Translations under genes and position numbers: made by a program | The notes under the pieces: generated by a model | Database searches by the model: none | What the model was told of the DNA's origin: nothing | Seen by the model: the letters and a program-made list of their open reading frames with translations, nothing else | Assembly (NCBI RefSeq): GCF_003853415.1 | Contig: NZ_QTPP01000002.1 | Span: 124,001 to 188,000, forward strand | Source: Burkholderia sp. Bp9142 | GTDB lineage: Bacteria; Pseudomonadota; Gammaproteobacteria; Burkholderiales; Burkholderiaceae | DNA length: 64,000 bases | Direction of reading: 5' to 3' | Shown here: positions 44,657 to 53,342 of the stretch, piece after piece | Position numbering within the stretch: position 1 is the first letter of the stretch | Layout: each line of letters opens with the position of its first letter

Positions 44657-45898
44657 TTACCGCGCGTGCGGCGCCTGCAGCTCGGCTTGCGCCGTGCCGG
44701 CCATCCGCCGCATGTCGAAGCCCGACGGGTGCTGGTACACGCGCAGCCCGAATTCAGGCAGCACCGCGATCAGGTGATCGAACAGGTCGGCCTGGATCGT
44801 CTCGTAGTCGACCCAGGACGTCGTGTCGGTGAAGCAGTACAGTTCGAGCGGAATGCCTTCGGCGGTCAGCGGCAGCTGGCGCGCCATGCACGTCATGTCG
44901 CGGCGGATGCGCGGATGGCCCTTCAGGTAGTTCGCGACGTACGCGCGGAACGTGCCGAGATTCGTCAACTGGCGGCGGTTCGCCGGGCATTCGCCGGCCG
45001 CGCCGAGCGTGCCGTTCCATTGCGCGATCGCGTCGACCTTGTCTTCCAGGTAGTCCTTCAGCAGCGTCAGGCGTTCGAGCCGTTCGATCTCGTCGTTGCC
45101 GAGAAAGCGCACGCTCGTCGCGTCGACGAACAGCGCGCGCTTGATGCGGCGCCCGCCGGCTTCGGTCATCCCGCGCCAGTTCTGGTAGCTCTCGGTGATC
45201 AGCTTCCACGTCGGCACCGTGATGATCGTGTGATCGAAGTTCGCGACCTTGACCGTGTTCAGCGTGATGTCGATGACGGTGCCGTCCGCGCCGGCCGACG
45301 GCATCGTGATCCAGTCGCCGATCCGCAGCATGTCGTTCGACGACAGCTGCACGCCGGCGACGAGGCCGAGCAGCGTGTCCTTGAAGATCAGCATCAGCAC
45401 CGCCGACATCGCGCCGATGCCCGACAGCAGTAGCCCGATCTGCTTGCCGGTCGCGTCGCCGATCACGACCAGCGCGGCCGTGATGAACATCACCAGCTTG
45501 ACGAGCTGCATCGCGCCTTTCAGCGACAGGCGCGGCTGGTCGCGATGGCTCGTGCGATGCGTGTGTTCGAGCGCGGACAGCGTCGCGCTGATCGTCATCG
45601 ACAACAGGAATACGGTCAGCGCGAACAGCACCTTGTCGGCGGCTTGCGCGGCCACGGCCGGGATGCCGGGCACCGCGGCGAGCCCGAGCTTGATCACGAC
45701 GAACGGGACGATGCGGTTCAGCCACCTGAATGCGCCGAACTCGAACAGCGCGTCGTCGATGCGGGTGGCCGACAGCCGCGCGAGGCGCGCGACCACGCGA
45801 AACAGCAGGAAATGGACGGCGGCCGTGATCGCGCCGGCGGCGGCGAGCAGGATGAGGAGGCCGACGAGCGGCGCAAACCAGGATTCGTTCAGGGTCAT
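44657..45898 (-). CDS. MscS-family mechanosensitive channel (YbdG-like)
   Basis: A 413-residue inner-membrane protein, matching the length of E. coli YbdG (415). About five hydrophobic helices precede the MscS core: the pore helix region IGLLLSGIGAMSAVLMLIFKDTLLGLVAGVQL and the beta domain DWITMPSAGADGTVIDITLNTVKVANFD. The cytoplasmic tail ends with a disordered stretch. It relieves turgor during hypo-osmotic shock. The ATG at 45898 gives the proper N-terminus; the open frame before it is not similar. Confidence 0.85.
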   Translation of the reverse strand: MTLNESWFAPLVGLLILLAAAGAITAAVHFLLFRVVARLARLSATRIDDALFEFGAFRWLNRIVPFVVIKLGLAAVPGIPAVAAQAADKVLFALTVFLLSMTISATLSALEHTHRTSHRDQPRLSLKGAMQLVKLVMFITAALVVIGDATGKQIGLLLSGIGAMSAVLMLIFKDTLLGLVAGVQLSSNDMLRIGDWITMPSAGADGTVIDITLNTVKVANFDHTIITVPTWKLITESYQNWRGMTEAGGRRIKRALFVDATSVRFLGNDEIERLERLTLLKDYLEDKVDAIAQWNGTLGAAGECPANRRQLTNLGTFRAYVANYLKGHPRIRRDMTCMARQLPLTAEGIPLELYCFTDTTSWVDYETIQADLFDHLIAVLPEFGLRVYQHPSGFDMRRMAGTAQAELQAPHAR

Positions 45899-46194
45899 AA
45901 GGGCAGGCAGGGTCCTTCTCGTGCGTTGAATCTGCGCCGCGATGCGGCGCGCGCCCGGTGAAGGGCACATGAAAGGGACCGTGATTGTGCCATCGGGTTC
46001 CGGCCGGATGCCGCGAATGCGTGACGCACGGCTCCCGAACATCCTCACCGTTGCGTGGACATTCCTCGTGTTCATGCCGCGCAACACACTGTGCACTTGC
46101 CACGCAATGCCCGCTCGGGGCACGATGCACGAACGGCTTTGCGCATCCCGTTTCCCCGTCATTCACGTCATCCACGCATTTCACGCATTTACGC

Positions 46195-46601
46195 ATGCAA
46201 GATTCCAACGAAAGCCTGCCGTCACGTGTACCGCTGCTGAAGGGCGTTCTGCCGATTCGCCGGGCCGCGGCGATCCGCGACGCGTTCGCCGGCATCTCGC
46301 TTGCGTCGATGGATATCCCTCAGGTGCTCGGCTATGCGCGCATAGCCGGCATGCCGGCCGTGACGAGCTCGTCGATGCGTCGCCGGTTCCGCTGTGCTGG
46401 TTCGTCGTCGATGCGGGCGCGATCACCGATCTCGATTACTCGGCCGCGCGCACGATCACCGATCTCGTCCAGGCGCTGCACGCGCGCCGGATCGGCGTGC
46501 TGTTCGCGCGCGTGCTGCGCACGGAGCGGCAGTGGCGTTGCGTGAATGCCGGGTTGGGCGTCCTGCTCGCGGCGTCGATCGTGCCGATGTGGTTGCGATA
46601 G
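46195..46601 (+). pseudogene. SulP-family anion transporter remnant with large internal deletion
   Basis: The first 58 codons are the SulP N-terminus (VPLLKGVLPIRRA and DAFAGISLASMDIPQVLGYA). At about 46365 the reading frame jumps and continues directly into the C-terminal STAS domain (CWFVVDAGAITDLDYSAART, then HARRIGVLFARV). About 400 residues of membrane domain are missing, and the STAS end is also degraded after LFARV. This is a deletion-type pseudogene on the plus strand. Confidence 0.8.
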
Positions 46602-46632
46602 CGACGCTGCGCGCGCGGCGCAGGCGCGCCAT

Positions 46633-48063
46633 TCAGCGCGAACCGACCCGCGCGGCTCCTGTCGGCCGTTCGCCCGCGCTGCTGGACCATCGCGGCAGCC
46701 GCAGCGTCGTCACGACGCTCGCCGCATGCAGCGCGCAAAGCAGGCCGAACGCCCATGCATACGCGGCCCCGTGCGAGCCGCTCGTCGTTGCCGATTCGAC
46801 CTGCAGCCGCCACGCGAGAAACAGCGTGCACGTCGTGGTGAACGTCGGGCCGCCGAGACGCGCGACGATATTGAGCGACGTCGTCGCCATCGGCAGGTTG
46901 CGCCGCTCGACCGACGCATACGCGGCGGAAATCGACGGGGCGCCGATCGCGCTCTGGCCCATCCCGCGCAGAAACAGTGCGGGCACCAGCACGCAGGGAT
47001 CGAAGCCGGCCAGCGCGAGATACACGAACGGCAGCGTCGCGACGAACGCGAGCATCGCGCCGGCGGCGGCCAGCCGGCGCACGCCGAACCGGCTCGTCAG
47101 CGCACCCATCGACGGAAAGGTGACGAGCATGCCGAGCCCGAGCGGCGCCAGCAGCCAGCCCATCTCGCCGGGCGAGCGGCCGCACGCTTCGATCAGGAAC
47201 ACGGGAATCAGCATCTGGCCCGCGTAGATCGCGCCGTTCGACAGGAACTGGGTGGCGGCGGCCGCGCCGAACACGCGCGAGCGAAACAGCGCGAGGTCGA
47301 TCAGCGCATGCTCGCCCTGGCGCCGCGCGACGCGCAGGAACGCAGCGAGCAGCAGCACGGAAACCGCGATCGCGGCAATACCCGGCACGGCGTTGATCCG
47401 CTCCGCGCCGTACAGGAACAGCACGAGCGCGGGTGACAGCAGCGCGAGGCCGACCCAGTCGAGCTCGCGCCGCTGCGTTTCCTCGCGGTCGCCGGGCAGG
47501 AACCACGCGGCCAGCGCGAGCGCCAGCGCGCCGACCGGCAGGTTCACGAGAAAGAGCCAGCGCCACGACGCGTGCTGCAGGATCGCGCCGGCGACGACCG
47601 GGCCCAGGATCGGCGCGATCAGCACGGGCACCGCCGCATAGCCGATCACGCGCGCCATCTGCTGGCCGGCCACGCGTGCGATCATCATCTGCGCCATCGG
47701 CGCGAGCAGCCCGCCGCTGACGCCTTGCAGCACGCGGAACGCGATCAGCGACGGCGCGGACCACGCAAACCCGCACAGCGCCGACGTCAGCGTGAACCCG
47801 GACAGACTCCACAGGTACAGCGCCTTCGCGCCGATGCGGTCGACCAGCCAGCCGTTCAGCGGCAACACCAGCGTGAGCGCGAGCAGGTAGCCGCTCGTCA
47901 CCCACTGGATCGTCGACAGGCTCGCGTGCAGGTCGGTCGCGAGGCTCGACAGCGACACGTTGACGATCGTCGCGTCGAGCTGCGACAGCAGCGAGCCGAG
48001 CGTCGCGACCGCGCAGACTTTCCAGATCGACGGATCGAGCCGGCCGGCCGCAGGGCCAGGCAT
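46633..48063 (-). CDS. DHA2-family (EmrB/QacA) multidrug MFS transporter
   Basis: A 476-residue transporter with 14 predicted helices. The conserved LDATIVNVSLSSLATDLHASLSTIQWVTSGYLLALT segment (about residues 29-63) and the RVLQGVSGGLLAPM motif identify the EmrB/QacA branch, which exports drugs with proton antiport. The ATG at 48063 (MPGPAAG) avoids overlap with the isochorismatase gene 20 bp upstream. It is the last gene of a MarR-isochorismatase-MFS operon. Confidence 0.82.
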   Translation of the reverse strand: MPGPAAGRLDPSIWKVCAVATLGSLLSQLDATIVNVSLSSLATDLHASLSTIQWVTSGYLLALTLVLPLNGWLVDRIGAKALYLWSLSGFTLTSALCGFAWSAPSLIAFRVLQGVSGGLLAPMAQMMIARVAGQQMARVIGYAAVPVLIAPILGPVVAGAILQHASWRWLFLVNLPVGALALALAAWFLPGDREETQRRELDWVGLALLSPALVLFLYGAERINAVPGIAAIAVSVLLLAAFLRVARRQGEHALIDLALFRSRVFGAAAATQFLSNGAIYAGQMLIPVFLIEACGRSPGEMGWLLAPLGLGMLVTFPSMGALTSRFGVRRLAAAGAMLAFVATLPFVYLALAGFDPCVLVPALFLRGMGQSAIGAPSISAAYASVERRNLPMATTSLNIVARLGGPTFTTTCTLFLAWRLQVESATTSGSHGAAYAWAFGLLCALHAASVVTTLRLPRWSSSAGERPTGAARVGSR

Positions 48064-48083
48064 CCGCCGAGCGCACTTGTCGC

Positions 48084-48647
48084 TCACGCGCCGCACCGGT
48101 CGAGCAGCGCGAGGATCTCTTGCGTCGAACCCGTCTCGCCGAGACGCGGGAACAGCCGTTCGACGCTGTTCGTGTGCGCGTCCGCGTCGAGGTCGGTCAT
48201 CGCGTCTACCGCGAGCGTCACGTTGTAGCCGAGTTCGTGCGCCTGCCGGGCCGTCGATTCGACGCCGATGCTGGTCGCGATGCCGGTCAGCACGATCTGC
48301 GTGACACCGGCCGCTTTCAGGTAGGCGTCGAGATCGGTGCCGGTGAACGCGCCCCAGGTTTGCTTCGTCACGGCGTGGTCGCCCGGCTGGCGGTTCAGTT
48401 CGGGCACGAGGTCGGCCCAGTCGGCGGGAAGGGCATCCAGGCGCGCTTGCTTGTGCGTACGGCCCGGCGCGCCGCCGTCGACATTGACGAGTACGACCGG
48501 CAGGCCGCGGCCGCGGAATGCGTCGAGCAGTGCGCGCGTGCGCTCGACCACCGGAGCGACCGGGTGGGAAGTGGGCAGTGCGACGATGCCTTTTTGCAGG
48601 TCAATGACGACGAGCGCCGTGCGGGTGTCGAGACGGGTTGGGCTCAT
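48084..48647 (-). CDS. Isochorismatase-family hydrolase lacking the catalytic cysteine
   Basis: A 187-residue cysteine-hydrolase-fold protein: the catalytic Asp is in TALVVIDLQKG, the Lys region follows. At the place of the usual nucleophilic Cys, within G-x-x-T-x-x-C, the sequence is GIATSIGVESTAR, with Gly. Members without Cys include isochorismatases that cleave vinyl ethers. The substrate here is unknown. The start at 48647 has the standard N-terminus. It is located between MarR and MFS genes. Confidence 0.8.
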   Translation of the reverse strand: MSPTRLDTRTALVVIDLQKGIVALPTSHPVAPVVERTRALLDAFRGRGLPVVLVNVDGGAPGRTHKQARLDALPADWADLVPELNRQPGDHAVTKQTWGAFTGTDLDAYLKAAGVTQIVLTGIATSIGVESTARQAHELGYNVTLAVDAMTDLDADAHTNSVERLFPRLGETGSTQEILALLDRCGA

Positions 48648-48717
48648 GGTGTCGATGCTCCGTGAATTGGGCAAAGGGAAGCGTGCGCGTGGATGCCGCA
48701 TCGCACGCCGGCGGAGG

Positions 48718-49161
48718 TCATTGCTCTCCGATGCGCCGGATCAGCGGAATCGCGGCAGCGAGCGTGCGGATGTCTTCGGGGTCGAGCTGCCCGATCGCGG
48801 CGCCGAGCCACTTGTGCTTTGCGGTGTTGCGCTTGCGCTGTGCTTCCAGGCCGGCCGCGGTCAGCAGGAACAGGATCTGGCGGCCGTCGGTCGGGTGCGG
48901 CTCACGTTCGACGAGCCCGTCTTCCTCGAGGCTCGCGAGAATCGCCTTCATCGACTGCGGCTTCATCGCCTCCGCGCGGGCGAGATCGGCGGTCGTCATC
49001 GGGCCCTGTCGTTCGAGCCGCGCGAGCGCGCTCATCTGCGACATGCCGAGCCCTTCGGACTCGATCTCGGAGCGCAGCCGGCGGATCAGTTGACCGACCG
49101 CGAGGGTCAGATCGGCGGCGACGGTGTCGGCGGAAACGCCGGATGTGCGGGGTGGTGTCAT
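48718..49161 (-). CDS. MarR-family transcriptional regulator
   Basis: A 147-residue MarR protein: helix-turn-helix ADLARAEAMKPQSMKAILASLE, wing EREPHPTDGRQILFLLT. The ATG at 49161 is preferred; another at 49173 is possible. Immediately upstream is a 28-bp dyad (49181-49208). It heads an operon with an isochorismatase and an efflux pump, a common arrangement for MarR regulators that sense a toxic aromatic and derepress its removal. Confidence 0.85.
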   Translation of the reverse strand: MTPPRTSGVSADTVAADLTLAVGQLIRRLRSEIESEGLGMSQMSALARLERQGPMTTADLARAEAMKPQSMKAILASLEEDGLVEREPHPTDGRQILFLLTAAGLEAQRKRNTAKHKWLGAAIGQLDPEDIRTLAAAIPLIRRIGEQ

Positions 49162-49180
49162 GCGGAGGATCATAGAATAT

Positions 49181-49208
49181 GACAGCTAAGCTTGCAAGTT
49201 TAACTGTC
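49181..49208. promoter_or_regulatory. 28-bp MarR operator dyad
   Basis: Arms GACAGCTAA (49181-49189) and TTAACTGTC (49200-49208) flank a central palindrome CTTGCAAG (49191-49198). All are concentric, with 12 of 14 base pairs symmetric. It starts 7-19 nt before the two candidate start codons, so repressor binding would block the promoter or ribosome binding site region. Confidence 0.7.
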
Positions 49209-49338
49209 TAGTTGGGCGGTGATGTGCGACGTGCGACTCGTCGGTTAGTCGGTTCGTCGGTGCGATCGGGTGAGCGGAACAGCTGCCGGTGGCGCGCAAC
49301 CGCCGGCTTGCGAGATGCCGGCGGTGTGCGGCGGGGCG

Positions 49339-49575
49339 CTACGCGCGGCGCGGCGACGGAACCCGCACGACGTCGTTGTACGTCGGCGATGCATCCTCGT
49401 GCAGCAGGTCGCCGAGATATTGCGCGAGTTCGTCCGCGGCGAGCGCGGGCGGAATCTGCAGGTTGGCCGGCCGCCGCTTGCCTTCGGTGCCGAGATCGAA
49501 CACCGCCCAGCGGCCGTTCGTACGCACGACGGCGAGCGGGCGTCCGAACGCGTTGAAACGGTATTCGTCCTGCAT
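49339..49575 (-). CDS. Small conserved hypothetical protein (DUF7661-like)
   Basis: A 78-residue soluble protein. It starts MQDEYRFNAFGRPLAVVRTN and contains the pattern RWAVFDLGTEGKRRP and a helical region DELAQYLGDLLHEDASP. It resembles a small family with this layout that I recall as DUF7661; the name is not certain. No function is known. It lies 46 bp downstream of the PBP7 gene on the same strand and could be cotranscribed. Confidence 0.6.
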   Translation of the reverse strand: MQDEYRFNAFGRPLAVVRTNGRWAVFDLGTEGKRRPANLQIPPALAADELAQYLGDLLHEDASPTYNDVVRVPSPRRA

Positions 49576-49621
49576 GGCTTCGCTCCTTCGTCGATGAGCG
49601 CGCCGGCCGCGCGCGTCGGGT

Positions 49622-50701
49622 TTACTGGATCGAGCAGGCCAGCCAGCGATGGATCTTCAGCGCGTCGCTCGACACGCCGGCGCGCGTCGGTGCGCCGAGC
49701 AGCACGACCGTTTCGCGGCGGCCGTTCACGCGCATGCGCATCACGACGCCGTGCCCCGATTCGTTGATGAAGCCGGTTTTCTGCAGCCGGATCGGCAGGC
49801 GGCCATGGCGGACGAGCGGATCGGAGTTCACATACAGCAGTTCGCCGTCACCGGCCTGCACGGTGGTCGACGTGTCCGTCGAGAAATAGCGGATCAGCGG
49901 ATCCTGCGCGGCCGCGCCGACGAGCCGCGCGAGATCCTCGGCGGTCGACACGTTGTGCGGCGACAGCCCGGTCGGTTCGCGGAAATGCGTATGACGCATC
50001 CCGAGCCGGCGCGCTTCGCGGTTCATCGCCTTCACGAACGCGGCGCGCCCGCCCGGATAGTCGCGGCTCAGCGCGGCGGCCGCGCGATTCTCCGACGACA
50101 TCAGCGCGATATGGAACATCTGGCGGCGCGACAGTTCGGCGCCGATCGGCAGCCGCGAACCGGTGAACTTGATCGTATCGCGATCACGTGAGGTGACGCG
50201 CAGCACGCCGTTCAGCGGCCGGTCCGCGTCGCGCGCGACGACGGCGGTCATCAGCTTCGAGATCGACGCGATCGGCCGCACGGTGCGTGCGTTGCGCGCC
50301 AGCAGCGGCGTGCCGGAGTCGACGTCGAGCACGTAGGCCGCGCGTGAGTGCAGCGAGCGCACCGCGCGCGGGCTGTAGCCGCAGCTCGCGAGCAGGCGCG
50401 GCTCCGCGGCGGGGCGCGGGCGAACCGCGTCCGTGCGTTTCGCGCGCCGGTGCTGCGGCGCGGGTGCCGCGCGATGCCTGACCGCATGATGCTTGACGCG
50501 CGGGCGGCGGTGCTTGACGGCCTTGTTCTTGCGGTGGGCGGGCTTCTTCTTGACGACGTTCGCATGCGCTTGCGGCGACGCGGTGCGATGCGGCTGCGCG
50601 CGCTGCGCGGACGCGTTCGTTGCGAACGCGAGTGTCAGGAACGAGAGGGCGATGATCAGGGTGGTCCGGGCGCGAGGCAGGCGCGCGATGAGGCCGGTCA
50701 A
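49622..50701 (-). CDS. D-Ala-D-Ala carboxypeptidase/endopeptidase, PBP7 type, with a basic linker
   Basis: A 359-residue penicillin-binding protein of the S11 family. The signal peptide ends near NASA (residue 32). An unusual, highly basic and His-rich linker (residues 38-97, for example KKKPAHRKNKAVKHRRPR) precedes the catalytic domain. Active-site motifs: S146-I-S-K149 (SxxK), S203-E-N (SxN) and K308-T-G. It trims or cleaves DD-crosslinks in peptidoglycan. The linker might hold it near anionic envelope polymers. It lies upstream of the DUF7661-like gene. Confidence 0.88.
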   Translation of the reverse strand: MTGLIARLPRARTTLIIALSFLTLAFATNASAQRAQPHRTASPQAHANVVKKKPAHRKNKAVKHRRPRVKHHAVRHRAAPAPQHRRAKRTDAVRPRPAAEPRLLASCGYSPRAVRSLHSRAAYVLDVDSGTPLLARNARTVRPIASISKLMTAVVARDADRPLNGVLRVTSRDRDTIKFTGSRLPIGAELSRRQMFHIALMSSENRAAAALSRDYPGGRAAFVKAMNREARRLGMRHTHFREPTGLSPHNVSTAEDLARLVGAAAQDPLIRYFSTDTSTTVQAGDGELLYVNSDPLVRHGRLPIRLQKTGFINESGHGVVMRMRVNGRRETVVLLGAPTRAGVSSDALKIHRWLACSIQ

Positions 50702-50898
50702 GCGAAAGTCTCCTTTTCACGCGCGTTGCGGCGGCGCGAAACGCGTGGGCGGTCAGCGGGTGCGGGAAATTATAAGGTCGATCGCGTGGCGATGACGATC
50801 GATGTGTGCGCAATGGTGCGTGATGCGGGCGGATTCCTGCTGTTTTTTTGCGGATCGTCGAAGGTGCGCATTCGACGGAATGCGCTTGAGACGAAGGC
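50702..50898. other. Upstream region of the PBP7 gene
   Basis: 197 bp with the PBP7 promoter on the minus strand; GGGAAATTATAAGG at about 50763-50776 is the only AT-rich element. No RNA gene or repeat is seen. Confidence 0.35.
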
Positions 50899-51177
50899 TC
50901 AGCGCGGCCAGTTCCGCCGCGACACGACCGCGAAGCTGAGTGCGATCGAACCCGTGACGGCGCGCGGCGGCGCGTCGTCCAGCGCATCGCCGAAGCGGAA
51001 GCGGCGGCTGCGTCCGTCGACGCGCGCGGCACGACGTTCGGGCACCGGCGCGTCGGACTCGGCACCGCTTTCGCCGGCGACCACCGTGTCGCACGACATA
51101 TCGGTCAGGCACTCGGCCGCATGATCAAAGGGCATGACAGTGAATTCCGGGAGGGGCATGTCCGTATTGAACGTCAT
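50899..51177 (-). CDS. Hypothetical 92-residue protein (doubtful)
   Basis: An open frame beginning MTFNTDMPLPEFTVMPFDHA, then a polar, arginine-rich middle and an end IALSFAVVSRRNWPR. The N-terminus reads naturally and the frame fills a gap that would otherwise be 527 bp. However, the second half is of low complexity and no family is recognised. It is divergent from the LysR gene at 51229 with 51 bp between. It could equally be a chance frame. Confidence 0.35.
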   Translation of the reverse strand: MTFNTDMPLPEFTVMPFDHAAECLTDMSCDTVVAGESGAESDAPVPERRAARVDGRSRRFRFGDALDDAPPRAVTGSIALSFAVVSRRNWPR

Positions 51178-51228
51178 GCCGTTCGATCAGTAAAATGAAT
51201 GTTTCGATCGATATGATTCCTTTAAAGA

Positions 51229-52104
51229 ATGGAATTGAAACTGCTGCGAACCTTCCTGACGGTCACCGAGCTCAGCCATTTCAGCCGCGCGGCCGACGTG
51301 CTGCACATGAGCCAGCCGGCGCTGAGCAAGCAGATCGGTGCGCTCGAGGCGAGCCTCGGCGGCAAGCTGTTCGAGCGCGGGCGCCACGGTGCGGAGCTGA
51401 CGCCGTTCGGCGAACGCTTCCTGCCCGACGCACAGGCGCTCGTGCGCGATGCGGACGAGATCCTCGCGCGTGCGCGGGAGGCGACCAGCGGACAACGCGG
51501 GCATCTGCGGCTAGGCATCTGCCTGTCCGTGCTGACGCTCGTGCCGAAACTCGTCGCGGAGTTCCGGCGCCGCAATCCGGGTATCGCGGTCACGCTGAGC
51601 GACCTGTCGTCGTCCGAACAGACACGCCGGCTGCGCGCCGGCAAGCTCGACGCCGGTTTCCTGCGTTTGCCGTCCGATGAAGGGCTGTCGTCGTTCAAGG
51701 TGATCGACGAGGGGCTCGCGCTCGCGGTGCCGCCGCATCTCGGCTTCAAGCGCGTGCCGGCCGATCTCGACGTGCTCAACGAGATCGGCTTCATCGCGCT
51801 GCAGCGCGCACGCGGCCCCGGGCTCGCCGCACAGATCGACCGGTGGTGTGTCGAGCGGCGCTTCGTGCCGCAGGTCACGCAGCAGGCGGAGGACGTGCAA
51901 TCGGTGCTCACGTCGGTCGCGGCCGGGGTTGGCGTCGCGTTCATTCCGTCGCGCGCGCAGTACCTGCTGCGCGACGCGACCGTCCTGCCGCTCGACGGCA
52001 GGGACGCGAAATGGCGCGTCGGGCTCGCGTGGCTGTCCGGCCGCGACGATCCCGTGACCACGCGTTTCGTGTCGTTCATGCGCGCGGCGCTCAAGGGCGC
52101 ATGA
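51229..52104 (+). CDS. LysR-family transcriptional regulator
   Basis: A 291-residue regulator. It starts MELKLLRTFLTVTELSHFSR with the HTH MSQPALSKQIGALE and wing GRHGAELTPFG. The effector domain contains GQRGHLRLGICLSV and the DVQSVLTSVAAGVGVAF block, placing it near the BenM/CatM-like clade. No divergent metabolic gene is present. The stop overlaps a possible ATG (ATGA) of the next frame, a small winged-helix gene. Confidence 0.85.
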   Translation: MELKLLRTFLTVTELSHFSRAADVLHMSQPALSKQIGALEASLGGKLFERGRHGAELTPFGERFLPDAQALVRDADEILARAREATSGQRGHLRLGICLSVLTLVPKLVAEFRRRNPGIAVTLSDLSSSEQTRRLRAGKLDAGFLRLPSDEGLSSFKVIDEGLALAVPPHLGFKRVPADLDVLNEIGFIALQRARGPGLAAQIDRWCVERRFVPQVTQQAEDVQSVLTSVAAGVGVAFIPSRAQYLLRDATVLPLDGRDAKWRVGLAWLSGRDDPVTTRFVSFMRAALKGA

Positions 52105-52175
52105 CGCGGCGTATAGTGTCCGCGATTGCAGCCTTCCCGAATCCCGGCCCGGCGCTGGCTCACGAACCCGAAACG

Positions 52176-52460
52176 ATGACTTCCGAACCCGACGACTCTC
52201 CGCTCGATCCCGCGCTCGTTGCGACGCTCGCGACGCTGCACGAAGCCGCGACCGATCCGTCCGGCAAGGCATGGTCGCTGCCGAAGATCGCGAAGCGCAC
52301 GCAATTGCCGATGAGCACGCTGCGCCGCGTGCTGACCCAGCTCGACGCCGCCGGCCTGAGCGCGACGACGCTGAACGAAGACGGCACCGGCAGCGCCGCA
52401 TTGACCGAAGAGGGACGCGCCGTGTGCGCGCAACTGTTCGGCGCGCGCGACGCCCGATGA
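52176..52460 (+). CDS. Small winged-helix (ArsR/IclR-like) DNA-binding protein
   Basis: A 94-residue protein starting MTSEPDDSPLDPALV. The core SLPKIAKRTQLPMSTLRRVLTQLDAAGL is a helix-turn-helix with its recognition helix (about residues 36-63), followed by a short wing and ALTEEGRAVC. An in-frame ATG at 52101 overlaps the LysR stop by 4 bp (ATGA) and would allow coupling, but the added residues look non-conserved. Target and ligand are unknown. A hairpin follows the stop. Confidence 0.7.
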   Translation: MTSEPDDSPLDPALVATLATLHEAATDPSGKAWSLPKIAKRTQLPMSTLRRVLTQLDAAGLSATTLNEDGTGSAALTEEGRAVCAQLFGARDAR

Positions 52461-52462
52461 AA

Positions 52463-52486
52463 CAACGGGCCGCCCGAAGGCGACCC
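52463..52486. terminator. Hairpin between convergent wHTH and outer-membrane protein genes
   Basis: ACGGGCCGCC (52463-52472) and GGCGACCCGT (52477-52486) form a near-perfect stem (one mismatch) with a 4-nt loop, immediately after the wHTH stop. Confidence 0.55.
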
Positions 52487-52532
52487 GTCGCAAGGCGGTT
52501 CGACATGCGGCGTCGGCCGCATCATCACGGCA

Positions 52533-53276
52533 TCACCATCGCGCCGTCACCCCGCCCATGACGGAGTGACGGTAGGTCTGGTCGTTCAGCCCGCGCCGGT
52601 AGCCGATGTCGAGATCGAGCCAGCGCTTCGGCGAGTAGATCGCGCCCGCGATCACGAACGCCGGATTCGCGCCGGCCGTGCTTTCGGTGTTGCGCGACAT
52701 GCCGATGTCGGCCACGAGCTGTACCTTGTCGGTCGCCTTGTAGAGCGCTGCGGCCGACACGGCCCAGACCGAACGCAGGTCGCCCTGGCGGTTCGGCTGG
52801 TAGGCGAGGCCCGCATTCGCGAGCAGCGAGAAGCGCGCGACGTCGGCTTGCGCGAGCAGCGTCGCGCCGGTGCCGACGCGGCCCGTGCCGAGCCCGTGAT
52901 CGTCGTTGCCGGTCGGCAGCGTCACCTTCGGTTTCAGCGCGAGCGACAGCGGCCCGCGTTCGACGAAGCGCCATTTCATGCCGATCTCGACATCGCCGAT
53001 GCCCGCGCCGTTGTCGTCGGTCCGCGTTTGCAGATGCGTATAAGGCGCGTTCACGTAGAGATCGACGTGTTCGCCGAACCCGCGCGTGAGCGTCGCGTTC
53101 CACAACTGATGGCGGCCGTTTTCGTCCTGTTTCGAGGTTTCCTCGCCGTTGAACTCGACCTGCCAGTTCGCATTGCCCTGCGTACCCGTGTCGTCGCTGA
53201 CGAGCGGATGGGCTGCGTACGCATCCAGCGGCGCGAGGAGGGCGCTCGCGGCCGCGAGCGGAAGCATTCTTTTCAT
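52533..53276 (-). CDS. Outer-membrane beta-barrel protein (phenol MetA-like transporter family)
   Basis: A 247-residue protein with a signal peptide (cleavage near AYA, residue 21) and alternating amphipathic strands, ending VTARW with a terminal aromatic residue. The pattern HPLVSDDTGTQGNANWQVEFNG and GIGDVEIGMKWRF resembles the MetA-pathway-of-phenol-degradation family of outer-membrane proteins. It follows mgtA on the same strand at 66 bp; a strong GC hairpin lies between, so coupling is uncertain. Substrate unknown. Confidence 0.7.
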   Translation of the reverse strand: MKRMLPLAAASALLAPLDAYAAHPLVSDDTGTQGNANWQVEFNGEETSKQDENGRHQLWNATLTRGFGEHVDLYVNAPYTHLQTRTDDNGAGIGDVEIGMKWRFVERGPLSLALKPKVTLPTGNDDHGLGTGRVGTGATLLAQADVARFSLLANAGLAYQPNRQGDLRSVWAVSAAALYKATDKVQLVADIGMSRNTESTAGANPAFVIAGAIYSPKRWLDLDIGYRRGLNDQTYRHSVMGGVTARW

Positions 53277-53299
53277 GAAGTCACCCATGATGCGTCGTG

Positions 53300-53327
53300 G
53301 GCGGCCTGCCCGCGCGGGCCGGCCGCC
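53300..53327. terminator. Long GC hairpin after mgtA
   Basis: GGCGGCC (53300-53306) and GGCCGCC (53321-53327) flank a self-complementary GCCCGCGCGGGC (53308-53319). It lies between the mgtA stop and the next gene, so it may attenuate read-through. No T-run follows. Confidence 0.5.
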
Positions 53328-53342
53328 ACCGTTCGGAAGCAA

